From Cercis canadensis (taxonomy: Eukaryota > Streptophyta > Magnoliopsida > Fabales > Fabaceae): DNA of 64,000 bases. Below the pieces are notes generated by a model that made no database searches, was not told where the DNA came from, and was given only the letters and a program-made list of their open reading frames with translations. Each line of letters begins with the position of its first letter. Position 1 is the stretch's first letter. Both the position numbers and the translations under genes were made by a program. The stretch spans positions 256,345-320,344 of the forward strand of contig QAOA01001277.1 in the NCBI GenBank assembly GCA_003255065.1, read 5' to 3'. Below are positions 38,299 through 50,408 of the stretch, one piece after another.

Positions 38299-39457
38299 AT
38301 TACAAGAAATTAAATTAAATTTGAAGCTAAAATTAAATTCTAATATGATTTACAGATTTATTTCACAAGAAATTACAACCAATTAAAGAAAAAAAATACG
38401 AAGTATTCATGCCATTCTTTCATGGGGTTAGGGAGAAAATTTTCAGAGAAAGAGAAAGAGCATAGTTGTGGTCAAATCTCAAATCTTTTCCCTTGCTCTT
38501 TCGTGCAAGTGTGTTGTGACTTGTGAGACTTGAGAGTTTGGGAAATCACAAAGAAAGTGTTAGGCTTTTAAGGGTATTTTTGTCCAATTAATAATGGGAG
38601 AGGTGGGTAAATAATGTAAATTATAATAGTTTGGGGAATAAATATAAAAATCTAAGGAGTATATGAGAATAGTTTAAAGTTTTACGTGCTTAATATAGAT
38701 TTTCAAAAATTCAGGGGTGACAAACAAAATTTTCCCATTCTAAGAATTGAAATTTTCACAAGTTCGTGGGCGAGGCAAACCAAAGCTTCCTCTACAAATT
38801 TTCTATTAGAATCTTTCAGTAAAAGCAAACTCCCACTCGGTCTATCCTGCACCATCATTAATTATCATCTTCAACCTTGAGTAATTTTCATAAGGTAGCA
38901 CTGGATATGTCATCTCTTAATACTTATATTTATATTATATCTAAGGTTACGGAGAATGAAGAAGGAACTTAGCCTCAATAAACTGTATCCAAGTCAACCC
39001 ATCATAAAATCTACCTTAAGAACAAGATGTACACTTTCGATATAAAAGATGAACTAGAAAATAAAATATATAAGCAAACAAGTTTTAAACAATTGATTTC
39101 TAGGCTAGCTCTAACATACCCCAAGCATGGATCAAGGTATGGATACCTGATATGACAAACCAATAACATTTACACGCATGGTCATAGATTTGTGAAAATA
39201 TATGGGTTGCGCTGCTGCATTTTTGCTCGCTTGAATAAATATGGGTCATTTTGGCCCAATTCGAATTTCTCACAGGCTAATTCGGGCTCAAGCTGGAATT
39301 TTGTGCTTTTTCCCTCTCTATAAAAGTTTGGACTTTGGAGTTTGGACAATAAAAAATAAGTATTTAAGTTAAGCTTAATTAACAAAAAAAAAAAAGGCCT
39401 ATATCTTTACTTTTAGTATTTTTCATTTATTTATACAAATTGAGCAATTAAAATGAC
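38299..39457. other. Intergenic, nothing recognised
   Basis: AT-rich sequence between the Mutator-like element and the N at 39458. It is repeated nearly base for base at 43560-44727. No coding potential. Confidence 0.4.
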
Positions 39458-39458
39458 N

Positions 39459-40525
39459 AAGTGAGGCACCGCAACATCATAAAGCTGTATGGGTTCTGTT
39501 CCAACAGGGAATGCATGTACCTGGTTTATAAATACATAGACAGAGGTAATTTAGGAAAAGTGTTGTATGGGGATGAAGGAACATTGAGACTAAGCTGGCC
39601 CACAAGGGTGAAAATTGTGCAGGGAATAGCACATGCACTTGTCTACCTGCACAGTGATTGTTCCCCACCAATTGTGCACAGAGATGTGACATTGAATAAC
39701 ATATTATTGGACTCAGAATTTGAACCTTGCCTTGCAGATTTTGGCACAGCAAAGTTGCTCAGCACCAATACAACAAGCTTTACCTCAATTGCTGGGTCCT
39801 ATGGCTATATGGCTCCAGGTATTCACACCAATTCTTTTCAACTACATAGTTATGGGAATTGCCATACCCCCTCTGAACCACATTCAAACATTTCTGGTGT
39901 ATACACACGTGTGTGTTATTTCATTCTACCCTTTTTGGGTAGGTGATGTGACACAGTATCAATCAAAACCCTGTATAAAAGCGATTAAAAGTGACATGTC
40001 TCACTATTATCTACTTACAATACTTACACCTTGAATAACTTCTTTTACTGCATTCTATTCTGGTATGGGAACAATCCGAGAAACTGAAAAATGGTAACTG
40101 TGGTTACAAATTTCCCCTAATAAGTGGTTAGTGACAAAAAATGAAATTTAATTGCAGAGCTAGCACAAACTATGAGGGTCACAGAAAAGTGCGACGTGTA
40201 CAGCTTTGGGGTGGTGGCAATGGAGATTATGATGGGGAAGCACCCAGGAGATCTCTTGGCTTCTCTATCTTGTTCAATGAAGGATTTTCAGATGCTTCTG
40301 AAGGATGAGCTAGACCAAAGGCTTCCACCTCCAACGGGGAGATTAGCCGAAGAAGTAGTGCTGATAGTGATAATAGCCTTGGCATGCACGCATAATAATC
40401 CAGAGTCGAGACCTACCATGCGTTCTGTGTCACAAGAGCTATCAGTGAACAAACGGGCTCGCCTTTCGGAGCCCTTTCGCATGATAACCATTGACAAGTT
40501 AATGGAAATAGGGTTTCAGAAATAG
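39459..40525 (+). CDS. LRR receptor kinase 3' half, second representation (partial)
   Basis: Partial exon 39459-39818 and exon 40158-40525, with the same intron as the full gene at 32140-35559. It starts inside the kinase domain ('[12 protein letters not shown]') directly after the N, so it has no LRRs, membrane span, glycine loop or catalytic lysine. The frame is intact to the stop. It differs from the full gene by a few residues, for example RGNLG for RGSLG, THNN for TRNN and NKRAR for NKLAR. Such mild, frame-preserving differences fit a second allele better than a decaying pseudogene. Confidence 0.8.
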
Positions 40526-40904
40526 AACCACGTCCGACTTTGGTGTCTTTGCTATACTACCTTAAAATCATACTCTTTGTAAAAAATATTACATCAGACT
40601 TTGAATATAGTGTATAGTATTTTACTTTGACACTAAACGGCACTAAATGGTATTGAAATCCTTCTTCAAGCTTGGAAGTCCCATATTGTTCAAACATAAA
40701 ATCGTAATCATCAGTAAAAAAGAGAAAAATATTTAATATTTAAACTCTTAATTAAAAATATTATGAATAGTAATACCACAGCTACCACTATACTTCTATT
40801 GCATGTTCAATTGATGTAATATTAAAATTTCAATATATAAATATATGTGCAAAATTAGTAATTCGTGAATTATATATGTATACTTTTTAAGTCATAAATT
40901 ATTA

Positions 40905-43514
40905 GACTAAAACCATATTTTGATCACTCATTGGTATAAGCACTATTAGTTTAGTCCCTCACTCTTAAAGTTTCTCAGTTTGGTCCATCACTCCCTATTT
41001 CCGCCTTAGTTAAAACACTTTGAAAGTCTACTACTGTTGGAGTTAACGGAAGTGCTTATTTATGACTGTTATGTATGATGTGGCATGTTGTTTTAATTGT
41101 GATTCACCCTCTGTGAGTCAGCTACTAATGGAGTTAACGGTGGGTTTCACACTAGGTAGAAAATAACAATGACACGTCATACATAACGGTGACACATAGG
41201 CAGATTTGTCAATTCTTTTAACAACTAAAACCTCATTTTTGTCTTTCACTATATTGGGTGTTCTCAATTTTGTCCCCCATTGCATTATTTTCTCAATTGA
41301 GTCCCTGACTTATGAAATTCGTTTCAATTAAATCCTTTCGTCTAACTTCTATTAACTTGATTGACAAAAATGCTAATGTGGCTGTTAAAAAGTGATGTGA
41401 CACCGTTAAATGCCACATCCCAGGCCTACGTGGACGGTTCAATCAAAATGACGTTGTTTGCATTTTAAAATAATTGAAAAATGTTTTTCTTCTTCGTTGC
41501 TCATCCATTTATTCAGAGACTGGTTCACCTATATCTTTCTTTTCGCTTCCTCCATTGCTTCATTTGCTTTGCATTGATTCAATCTCTCTCCCTTTGTGCT
41601 TACTTCCTCTTTGTTCCATTTACCATTTTTCCCTTCGTCCCCACCTACTGCACTCTCGAACCAAATCCATTTCTGCCACCATCAACGTTGGGTTGTTTTA
41701 TCTATTCAACTCAAAGTCTCATCACTTTTTTTCTAGTACCGATTCACAGCAACTTTCAAACCCTTCATCAAAACCCATTTTTTGAAACCCTAAACCACCC
41801 AAATCCTTTGATTTGCCTTCGCAATCCAATTGGTTGTAGTCGTAGATATAAACTTCTTAGGAGGTTTCTTAGATACTTTTAGTATTTATGTAGTATGTCA
41901 TACTACATAGGAATAACCAATAAATAAATGACATGTGTACAAATTAATTGTTTTTAAGTTTATTTAAAAAATTAAATAAATTATATTTTATATATAATAA
42001 AATATGAAAATTATGTATGTTTGCCACATCAGTGTAGTATGACATACTTACATAGTATCATAGAATCCCCGAACTTCTTAATCTAGAAAAAAAAAAAAAA
42101 AAAAAACTCATCTGAATATCGTTGACTATAGTTAGGGTTTATCTAATAGCAAAAAAAAGAGTTTTTTTTCATCGTTTTTATTCCCAATCACATTTTGGTG
42201 CTAGGTTTTTATTGGGTATAGGAATGTTGGGTCTTGGGTTACAGTTTAGGCGGTGCATGCATAGTATGGAGAAGTTTTTTGAACTTGCTTTCAGGCGATG
42301 CCTTTACTAAAGGACCGGATAAGCAGCTAGATCGATTCCTAACAGTAAGAGGATTGGCAAATCTTTCTTTCCTTAAAACACAGGATTTGAATTGGGTTTT
42401 GGGCGAGACTGCACCATCAAGATACAAATTGGGGTCATCACTGCTGCAGTGTTGTGAGCTAGGTCTCTAGAGTCACTCTGCCTCTGCTCCATTCCTTTCT
42501 TTCTTTATCACCGAGAGTTCCCTTACTTATAGGCAAGAAAAGCAAAGAGGGTTGTTGGCACAAAGAAAAGCTGCTTCTCTTCTAGCTTTCAAAGAGTTTC
42601 TTCTTGGCATCACTTCGCCCTTTTCATCCCTTCCCCCAGATACGGCTGCAGAGCAAGGAAAGGTAGATGCCAGTTTGCTTAAGACTTGGAGTTCGAAGTG
42701 AAAGGTAAATTGGCTAGGGAGAGTTATGGGTCTCCTCCTCCTCCTCCTCGTTCTAATTCTGCTTCCCCATGTACGAAGCGGTTGAAGAAAGCTCAAGCCG
42801 ATAAAGAACGTGATGGTGAGCGTGAGAGTGAGAGGAATCATGGGAGTAGCAGAGGGAGTGACAAGGAGAGGGATAGAGGATAAGGGTCAGATAAAGATTC
42901 AGGGAGTGAGCGAAAGGAGAAAAGGTCTTCTGGGAGGGATGAAGATAACAATAATTATAATGATAGTGGTAGAAACAAGTCTTCAAGATCAAGGCATGAG
43001 AGGTCTGGTGCTTCTTCAGAGCACCATCACAATGGCAGGAGTAGGCACAGATCTCAGTCTCCTCCATAGACAGTGGCTGCTAATGCTAGAGCTCGTGATG
43101 AGGTGTCTGGTGATATCCAACCCTTCAAATAATGATCCAACCCAAAACGACGTCGTTTTAGGGAGCATCTAAGTGGTGTGTTCACTTGGATGTCCAGCGT
43201 GGCATTTAACAGTGACACATGTATTTCCGTCAGTGAAATTAGTGGAAGTTAGGTGGAATGATTTAATTGAAGTGAATTTCATAAGTCAGGAACTCAACTG
43301 AAAAAATATTGCAGTGGGGGACGAAATTGAGAATGCTTAATATAGTGAGGGACGAAAATTGAATTTTAGTCTTCTTTTAACTGATCGACACATAGATGGA
43401 ACGATCACATTGTAGCTTAATTGGGAAGTGAGGGACCAAATTGATAAACTTTGAAACTAACAGACCAAAGTGAGAGCTCCTCTACTAGTGGAGGATCAAA
43501 ATAAGGTCTTAGTC
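40905..43514. mobile_element. Mutator-like element with long TIRs and captured sequence (copy 2)
   Basis: Same element as at 35939-38298, but with both ends preserved. The left end is 'gactaaaaccatattttgat' (40905) and the right end, in reverse complement, 'gactaagaccttattttgat' (from 43514). It contains the 212-bp MITE at 41860-42071, which copy 1 lacks. The captured RS/RE-rich remnant lies at about 42680-43130 and has fewer stops than in copy 1: the stop after 'KKA' is a Gln codon here. Confidence 0.62.
41860..42071. mobile_element. 212-bp MITE (Mutator-like) with perfect 9-bp target duplication
   Basis: Absent from copy 1, where the empty site 'aacttctta' stands once (36880-36888). In copy 2 the same 9-mer flanks the insert at 41851-41859 and 42072-42080. 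The ends are imperfect inverted repeats: 'ggaggtttcttagatact' against 'cggggattctatgatact', followed by 'agtatgtcatactaca' on both sides. A 9-bp duplication points to a Mutator-like family. The empty-site/filled-site pair makes this one of the best-supported insertions in the window. Confidence 0.9.
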
Positions 43515-45105
43515 AAAAAAAAAAAAAATTAAAAGTTTGAAGCTAAATTAAATTCTAATCAACCCATTAAAATGGAAGTTTGAAGCTAAAATTAAATTCT
43601 AATATGATTTACAGATTTATTTCACAAGAAATTACAACCAATTAAAGAAAAAAATACGAAGTATTCATGCCATTCTTTCATGGGGTTAGGGAGAAAATTT
43701 TCAGAGAAAGAGAAAGAGCGTAGTTGTGGTCAAATCTCAAATCTTTTCCCTTGCTTTTTCGTGCAAGTGTGTTGTGACTTGTGAGACTTGAGAGTTTGAG
43801 AGTTTGGGAAATCACAAAGAAAGTGTTAGGCTTTTAAGGGTATTTTTGTCCAATTAATAATGGGAGAGGTGGGTAAATAATGTAAATTATAATAGTTTGG
43901 GGAATAAATATAAAAATCTAAGTAGTATATGAGAATAGTTTAAAGTTTTACGTGCTTAATATAGATTTTCAAAAATTCAGGGGTGACAAACAAAATTTTC
44001 CCATTCTAAGGATTGAAATTTTCACAAGTTCGGGGGCGAGGCAAACCAAAGCTGCCTCTACAAATTTTCTATTAGAATCTTTCAGTAAAAGCAAACTCCC
44101 ACTCGGTCTCTCCTGCACCATCATTAATTATCATCTTCAAACTTGAGTAATTTTCATAAGGTAGCACTGGATATGTCATCTCTTAATACTTATATTTATA
44201 TTATATCTAAGGTTACCGAGAATGAAGAAGGAACTTAATTAGCCTCAATAAACTGTATCCAAGTCAACCCATCATAAAATCTACCTTAAGAACAAGATGT
44301 ACACTTTCGATATAAAAGATGAACTAGAAAATAAAATATATAAGCAAACAAGTTTTAAACAATTGATTTCTAGGCTAGCTCTAACATACCCCAAGCATGG
44401 ATCAAGGTATGGATACCTGATATGACAAACCAATAACATTTACACGCATGGTCATAGATTTGTGAAAATATATGGGTTGCGCTGCTGCATTTTTGCTCGC
44501 TTGAATAAATATGGGTCATTTTGGCCCAATTCGAATTTCTCACAGGCTAATTCGGGCTCAAGCTGGAATTTTGTGCTTTTTCCCTCTCTATAAAAGTTTG
44601 GACTTTGGAGTTTGGACAATAAAAAATAAGTATTTAAGTTAAGCTTAATTAACCAAAAAAAAAAAGGCCTATATCTTTACTTTTAGTATTTTTCATTTAT
44701 TTATACAAATTGAGCAATTAAAATGACTATTTCAATCAATATATATATATAAAGAGAATACATGGCCTCAAGATATGACGTGCCAAAATACATAGTGACA
44801 TATATCACAATTTTTCATACATTCATTTATGCATCTTCCCTCCTCTATTAGAGTTTGGACTATAAAAAATAGGTATTTAAGTTAAGCTTAATTACAAAAG
44901 CAAAGGCCTATATTCTTTTCTTTTAGTATTTTTCATTCATTTATACAAATTGTTTCCATATAAACTTTTTTTTCTTTTTGGTCAAACTGTAATATATTAA
45001 ACAAGCTAAGAAGAGGTACAAAGTCTAGGGAACAAAGTTCCCCTAACATCAGCAACAAAACAAGGAAAGATAAAAGACGGAACTAAATCAAAGATAACTA
45101 GGTCT
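43515..45105. other. Intergenic, nothing recognised
   Basis: AT-rich. Contains two partial repeats of 'ttaagttaagcttaatta' (about 44635 and 44877) followed by similar text, a short local duplication. No coding potential before the LINE remnant. Confidence 0.4.
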
Positions 45106-45633
45106 TCATGCATACTTAGACCTCTCTCCATCAGCCACTTGGTTGCCTTCTCTAAACGTGTGTTGAATCTGGACTGAGGATATCTTCCTCATCAGCAACC
45201 TGCACATGTCGATTAGAGTACTCCATGGATGAGTTACAAAAAAATTAGGCAACTGCAAAGCGTTTACAGCAATAAGAGAATCTGATTCTAGGACTAGGCA
45301 TTGGATATCTAGGCTAACAGCCAGCTCTAACCCTTTTTTAATGCTCCAAAGTTCCCCTTTGTTGACTGTACTATGACCAATATTCCCCATGAAACTTGAA
45401 AACCATTCCCCTTGGTGGTTTCTAATAACGCCCCCTATGCCTATGATGCTTGGGTTACTAGAAGCTGAGGCGTCACAGTTAAGCTTAAACCAGTTTGAGG
45501 AGGGGGGACACCAATTCATGACAATGATGTTGAGCTTGGTTGGTGTGCCATGCGAAGTGCCAATGTAGAAAAACTTAGAGGCAAGAGCTAAAGCTCTTTG
45601 GAAAGAAGAGACAAAGGAGATGTCTTTGGACAA
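45106..45633 (-). mobile_element. L1-type LINE, RNase H-like C-terminal domain
   Basis: An uninterrupted minus-strand frame of about 175 residues reads 'WFKLNCDASASSNPSIIGIG' and 'GVIRNHQGEW', then 'GELWSIKKGLELAVSL' and 'LVLESDSLIAVNAL', ending near 'FREGNQVAD'. This is the plant RNase H-like (RVT_3) domain, with the usual Asp (NCDAS), Glu (GELW) and Asp (ESDS) positions. It occurs at the 3' end of many plant L1-type LINEs and in stand-alone host-like copies. With a LINE reverse-transcriptase fragment upstream on the same strand (47690-48010), I read it as the tail of the same LINE. Confidence 0.7.
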
Positions 45634-46209
45634 ATAAAATAACTATTTCAATTAGGCCTAATAGCCAAAACAATTAAACAAGGCACAAAGTCTTCTAGCC
45701 TAATTTTTTATATAAGAAAATGTGAAAAAAAAAGGATAGGGTTAGCCGGCTGGCTTGTTTATCTTGCAGCTCATGTAGAGTTGGGCTAGCCATTTGTTGG
45801 CTTGTTTAAAATTTAGGCTGGCCTTACTCGTCCCAAATGACACCAAGCCAAGCTAGCCGGTGTTGATAGTTCTACGTGTTCACCACTTTTGGTCCCACTC
45901 CTTCGAATAACCCTCCATTCTAGTTTTACCAATTTTTCAATATCACCATGGGAGTAATTTAAAAAGCTTAATTGTAGTTTTAATCCTCATATTTTAGCAC
46001 AACAAACAATTTGGTCACTTATTATGAAAATTAACTATTTGGTCACTCTATTTTTATAAAATGAACAGTTTTAATCATTCTCCTAAATTCCATCTAAAAT
46101 CTAACAACACTCGTTGATGTTGCAATGAAAAATTAGTTACACGTTGACACTAACTCTCTCATCCCTCTCTCTTCATCCTCTCCTCCCTCGCAAATCACAA
46201 AACCCTGCA

Positions 46210-47690
46210 GATGACAAATATGATGAAGACAAGGATAGACTCGAGGTACTTGATGAACAGTATTTTTATACATTAGTTGACCACCATATTTGATTTCGTA
46301 AACCTATTTTATGCTTAATTGAGTGGGCTTAGCCTTATTTCATTAGTTTGAGTTTATATTGGGTTTAATTGTTTTATTCAGCATTATTAGGATTTTGATA
46401 CTGTCTTTGTATTTTTGGTATATCTTTAGTTTTCTATGGCTAAAATTCATGAATATTCCCTTGTAGGAAAGCTAAAAGGATTATCTACAACTTTCATTTA
46501 GACCTCCAAGGCCAATTCGGACGTTTAGTGGGTCAGAGTAGAGATGTTGTTGCTGGGTCCTAACCTGTGTGAAGACTTTGGGCCATAACTTTGGCTGTGG
46601 GAGTCTTATGGACCTGAAACTTCCACCATTGGAAAGCTAAAACATAGGGCTTCAACTCTCATGAAGACCACTTTGCCAAACTATGACGTTTTGATGGTGA
46701 TATTTTCCTTCGAAGTCAACTAACCAGACCAGAGAGCTGTGTGCACTTAGAGGAGCCTAACTCCCTCATTTCAGACCCAATAAGGCCCAAACCGAGGCCC
46801 ATTTGAAGCTGAGGTCTAGAGGTTTAAACCTAACTTAGGGATAATTTGGGTGTGCATTTTAATTAGGGGTTTATAATTAGGTTAAAGTAGGCAACATTTT
46901 GAGTATTCATTCTGAGAATTATAGTTTTTAGACAGTTTTCATTTCTTATCTTGAAAATTCTGGAGCTCACTGAACCATGGCTTTCTTCCTCCATTGGAGC
47001 TTAGATTTCATGACCATGGAGAAGTAGAACGTTTGTAACCTAGCTAAGACCCTTGAATTAATCGGTTGGATTTTAAGATTATGCACTTAATTGGATTAAA
47101 CTTAATGAAATTCTGTCTTCTTTGGATTTCTGTCTTGCTTTAGTTTTTGTATGGATTCATGGAAATCTTTGTGATTTATATGGATTTTGAAGTAGAAAAC
47201 ATAATTTAAATTGATTAATCTTTAATCTGTAGTCAGAATTCAGAGAAGTTATGTTATGCTAATTGATGTTCGGTTATTAAATTTATCCACTAATTGCTTA
47301 GTCTTTGTGATTGTAAGATTAGTGATTGCATGTAGTTAATCGAATCTTGAGTGATAACTTAGAAGGAACAATTAGTCATAATTAGAGATTTCAATTGTGA
47401 TTAAACTCAATTAGCAGTGTTGTGCATTAGGACTTGATTACTCATGTTAATCTAGGATAAATTAAACCGGTTATTGATGGATGTCTAACTAGGTTACGTT
47501 TTTAGTTAATTGAATTAATCATTGTTTAATTATGCATTTTTACAATTTGAAAATATATTTTGTTTTAAAAATCTCTTGTTCTTAATCTTGAAATTATTAA
47601 TTACACATTACTTTTTTTGAGAGAGACAACCCAGATTATGCTTTCTATTGCATTCTAATTATGGGATTCGGTTTAATTTAATTAAATTAG
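46210..47690. mobile_element. LTR-retroelement-like insertion, non-coding (copy 1)
   Basis: About 1.5 kb without open frames. It contains wording often seen in long terminal repeats of plant gypsy-type elements, such as 'gggccataactttggctgtg' near 46580. It sits between the LINE reverse-transcriptase fragment and the LINE RNase H domain, as if inserted into the LINE. It is a fossil. Ends and target duplication were not resolved. A second representation is at about 48550-50035. Confidence 0.4.
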
Positions 47691-48010
47691 TGATAAGTCC
47701 AATCAATACTCATTTCACTCGGTCATATGTTTTACTCATATCAAGTTTGATAGCTATATACATCATTCATTAATTTTTTTAAAAATATATCATCTCATGA
47801 GCAATAAAGATAATATTTGAAATGAGTTGCCTTTAATAATAGCACTGTAACTTGGGTTAATAAATAAATCCATAAGATGCTGCAAATGACCGACCACAAT
47901 TTTTGAAATAATTTTCTATAAAATGCTGCACAAGCTAATAGGTTTGAGTGGCCCCCATATCCTCTGCATGGTTCACCTTCGAAATTAGGGGGAGATCACA
48001 TTTAAAGATG
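47690..48010 (-). mobile_element. L1-type LINE reverse-transcriptase fragment (copy 1)
   Basis: Minus-strand reading gives 'KPISLCSIL', 'KIISKIVVGHLQHLMDLFIN', 'PSYSAIIKGNSFQ', then in a shifted frame 'IIFIAHEMIYF', and 'YIAIKLDMSKTYDRVK'. These are the conserved early RT blocks of plant L1 elements (RPISLCN..YKIISK, QSAFV.GR, AHEM, MAIKLDMSKAYDRVEW). There is a stop after 'SIL', a frameshift before 'IIFIAHEM' and a stop after 'DRVK'. The rest of the RT is missing because retroelement-like sequence follows directly. Confidence 0.75.
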
Positions 48011-50029
48011 GGAGGCCACTATAGTACCCGGAGTATGGCCTCGGGTATTAATACCATGGCTTATAANAGGATAGGGTTAGCGGGCTGGCTTGTTTATCTT
48101 GCAGCTCATGTAGAGTTGGGCTAGCCATTTGTTGGCTTGTTTAAAATTTAGGCTGGCCTTACTCGTCCCAAATGACACCAAGCCAAGCTAGCCGGTGTTG
48201 ATAGTTCTACGTGTTCACCACTTTTGGTCCCACTCCTTCGAATAACCCTCCATTCTAGTTTTACCAATTTTTCAATATCACCATGGGAGTAATTTAAAAA
48301 GCTTAATTGTAGTTTTAATCCTCATATTTTAGCACAACAAACAATTTGGTCACTTATTATGAAAATTAACTATTTGGTCACTCTATTTTTATAAAATGAA
48401 CAGTTTTAATCATTCTCCTAAATTCCATCTAAAATCTAACAACACTCGTTGATGTTGCAATGAAAAATTAGTTACACGTTGACACTAACTCTCTCATCCC
48501 TCTCTCTTCATCCTCTCCTCCCTCGCAAATCACAAAACCTTGCAGATGACAAATATGATGAAGACAAGGATAGACTCGAGGTACTTGATGAACAGTATTT
48601 TTATACATTAGTTAACCACCATATTTGATTTCGTAAACCTATTTTATGCTTAATTGAGTGGGCTTAGCCTTATTTCATTAGTTTGGGTTTAATTGTTTTA
48701 TTCAGCATTATTAGGATTTTGACACTATCTCTATATTTTTGGTATATCTTTAGTTTTCTATGGCTAAAATTCATGAATATTTCCTTGTAGGAAAGCTAAG
48801 AGGATTATCTACAACTTTCATTCAGACCTCCAAGGCCAATTCAGACGTTCAGTGGGTCAAATATAACCCGGAAGTCAGAGTAGAGATGTTGTTGCTGGGT
48901 CCTAACCCGGGTGAAGACTTTGGGCCATAACTTTGGCTGTGGGAGTCTTATGGACCTGAAACTTCCACCATTGGAAAGCTAAGACATAGGGCTTCAACTC
49001 TCATGAAGACCACTTTGCCAAACTATGACGTTTTGATTGTGATATTTTCCTTCGAAGTCAACTGACCAGACTAGAGAGCTGTATGCATTTAAATGAGCCT
49101 AACTCCCTCATTTCAGACCCAATAAGGCCCAAACCGAGGCCCATTTGAAGCTGAGGTCTAGAGGTTTAAACCTAACCTAGGGATAATTTGGGTGTGCATT
49201 TTAATTAGGGGTTTATAATTAGGTTAAAGTAGGCAGCGTTTTGAGTATTCATTTTGAGAATTATAGTTTTTAGACAGTTTTCATTTCTTATCTTGAAAAT
49301 TCTGGAGCTCACTGAACCATGGCTTTCTTCCTCCATTGGAGCTTAGATTTCATGACCATGGAGAAGTAGAACGTTTGTAACCTAGCTAAGACCCTTGAAT
49401 TAATCGGTTGGATTTTAAGATTATGCACTTAATTGGATTAAACTTAATGAAATTCTGTCTTCTTTGGATTTCTGTCTTGCTTTAGTTTTTGTATGGATTC
49501 ATGGAAATCTTTGTGATTTATATGGATTTTGAAGTAGAAAACATAATTTAAATTGATTAATCTTTAATCTGTGGTCAGAATTCAGAGAAGTTATGTTATG
49601 CTAATTGATGTTCGGTTATTAGATTTATCCACTAATTGCTTAGTCTTTGTGATTGCAAGATTAGTGATTGCATGTAGTTAATCGAATCTTGATTGATAAC
49701 TTAGAAGGAACAATTAGTCATAATTAAAAATTTCAATTGTGATTAAACTCAATTAGCAGTGTTGTGTATTAGGACTTGATTACTCATGTTAATCTAGGAT
49801 AAATTAAACCGGTTATTGATGGATGTCTAACTAGGTTACGTTTTTAGTTAATTGAATTAATCATTGTTTAATTCTGCATTTTTACAATTTGAAAATATAT
49901 TTTGTTTTAAAAATCTCTTGTTCTTAATCTTGAAATTATTAATTACACATTACTTTTCCTGAGAGAGACAACCCGGATTATGTCTTCTATTACATTCTAC
50001 TTAGGGGATTCGGTTTAATTTAGTTAAAT

Positions 50030-50350
50030 TAGTGATGAGTCCAATCAATACTCATTTCACTCGGTCATATGTTTTACTCATATCAAGTTTGATAGCTATA
50101 TACATCATTCATTAATTTTTTTTAAAATATATCATCTCATGAGCAATAAAGATAATATTTGAAATGAGTTGCCTTTAATAATAGCACTTTAACTTGGGTT
50201 AATAAATAAATCCATAAGATGCTGCAAATGACCGACCACAATTTTTGAAATAATTTTCTATAAAATGCTGCACAAGCTAATAGGTTTGAGTGGCCCCCAT
50301 ATTCTCTGCATGGTTCACCTTCGAAATTAGGGGGAGATCACATTTAAAGA
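50030..50350 (-). mobile_element. L1-type LINE reverse-transcriptase fragment (copy 2)
   Basis: Second representation of the fragment at 47690-48010, in the part of the window repeated after the N at 48067. Same blocks and same breaks with a few substitutions, so it is not an independent insertion. Confidence 0.7.
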
Positions 50351-50408
50351 TGGGAGGCCACTATAGTACCCGGAGTATGGCCTCGGGTATTAATACCATG
50401 GCTTATAA

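Larger units (their letters stand above)
34493..44727. repeat. About 5-kb direct duplication across single N at 39458 (probable haplotype overlap)
   Basis: 34493-39457 is repeated as 39459-44727. The second copy starts in the middle of the kinase exon, directly after the N. The first copy stops at '...caattaaaatgac', directly before the N, whereas the second continues past that point into new sequence. This is what an unmerged overlap of two contigs gives. The copies differ by scattered single bases, a 212-bp MITE (only in copy 2), and a difference at the right end of the long-TIR element, so they are likely the two alleles. Confidence 0.85.
45733..50408. repeat. About 2.3-kb direct duplication across single N at 48067
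   Basis: 45733-48066 is repeated as 48068-50408. The first copy ends 'ccatggcttataa' at the N and the second runs on with 'accaataaaaatgg'. Differences are scattered substitutions and a few short indels (for example near 48690 and 48860). Same unmerged-overlap signature as at 39458. Confidence 0.85.
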
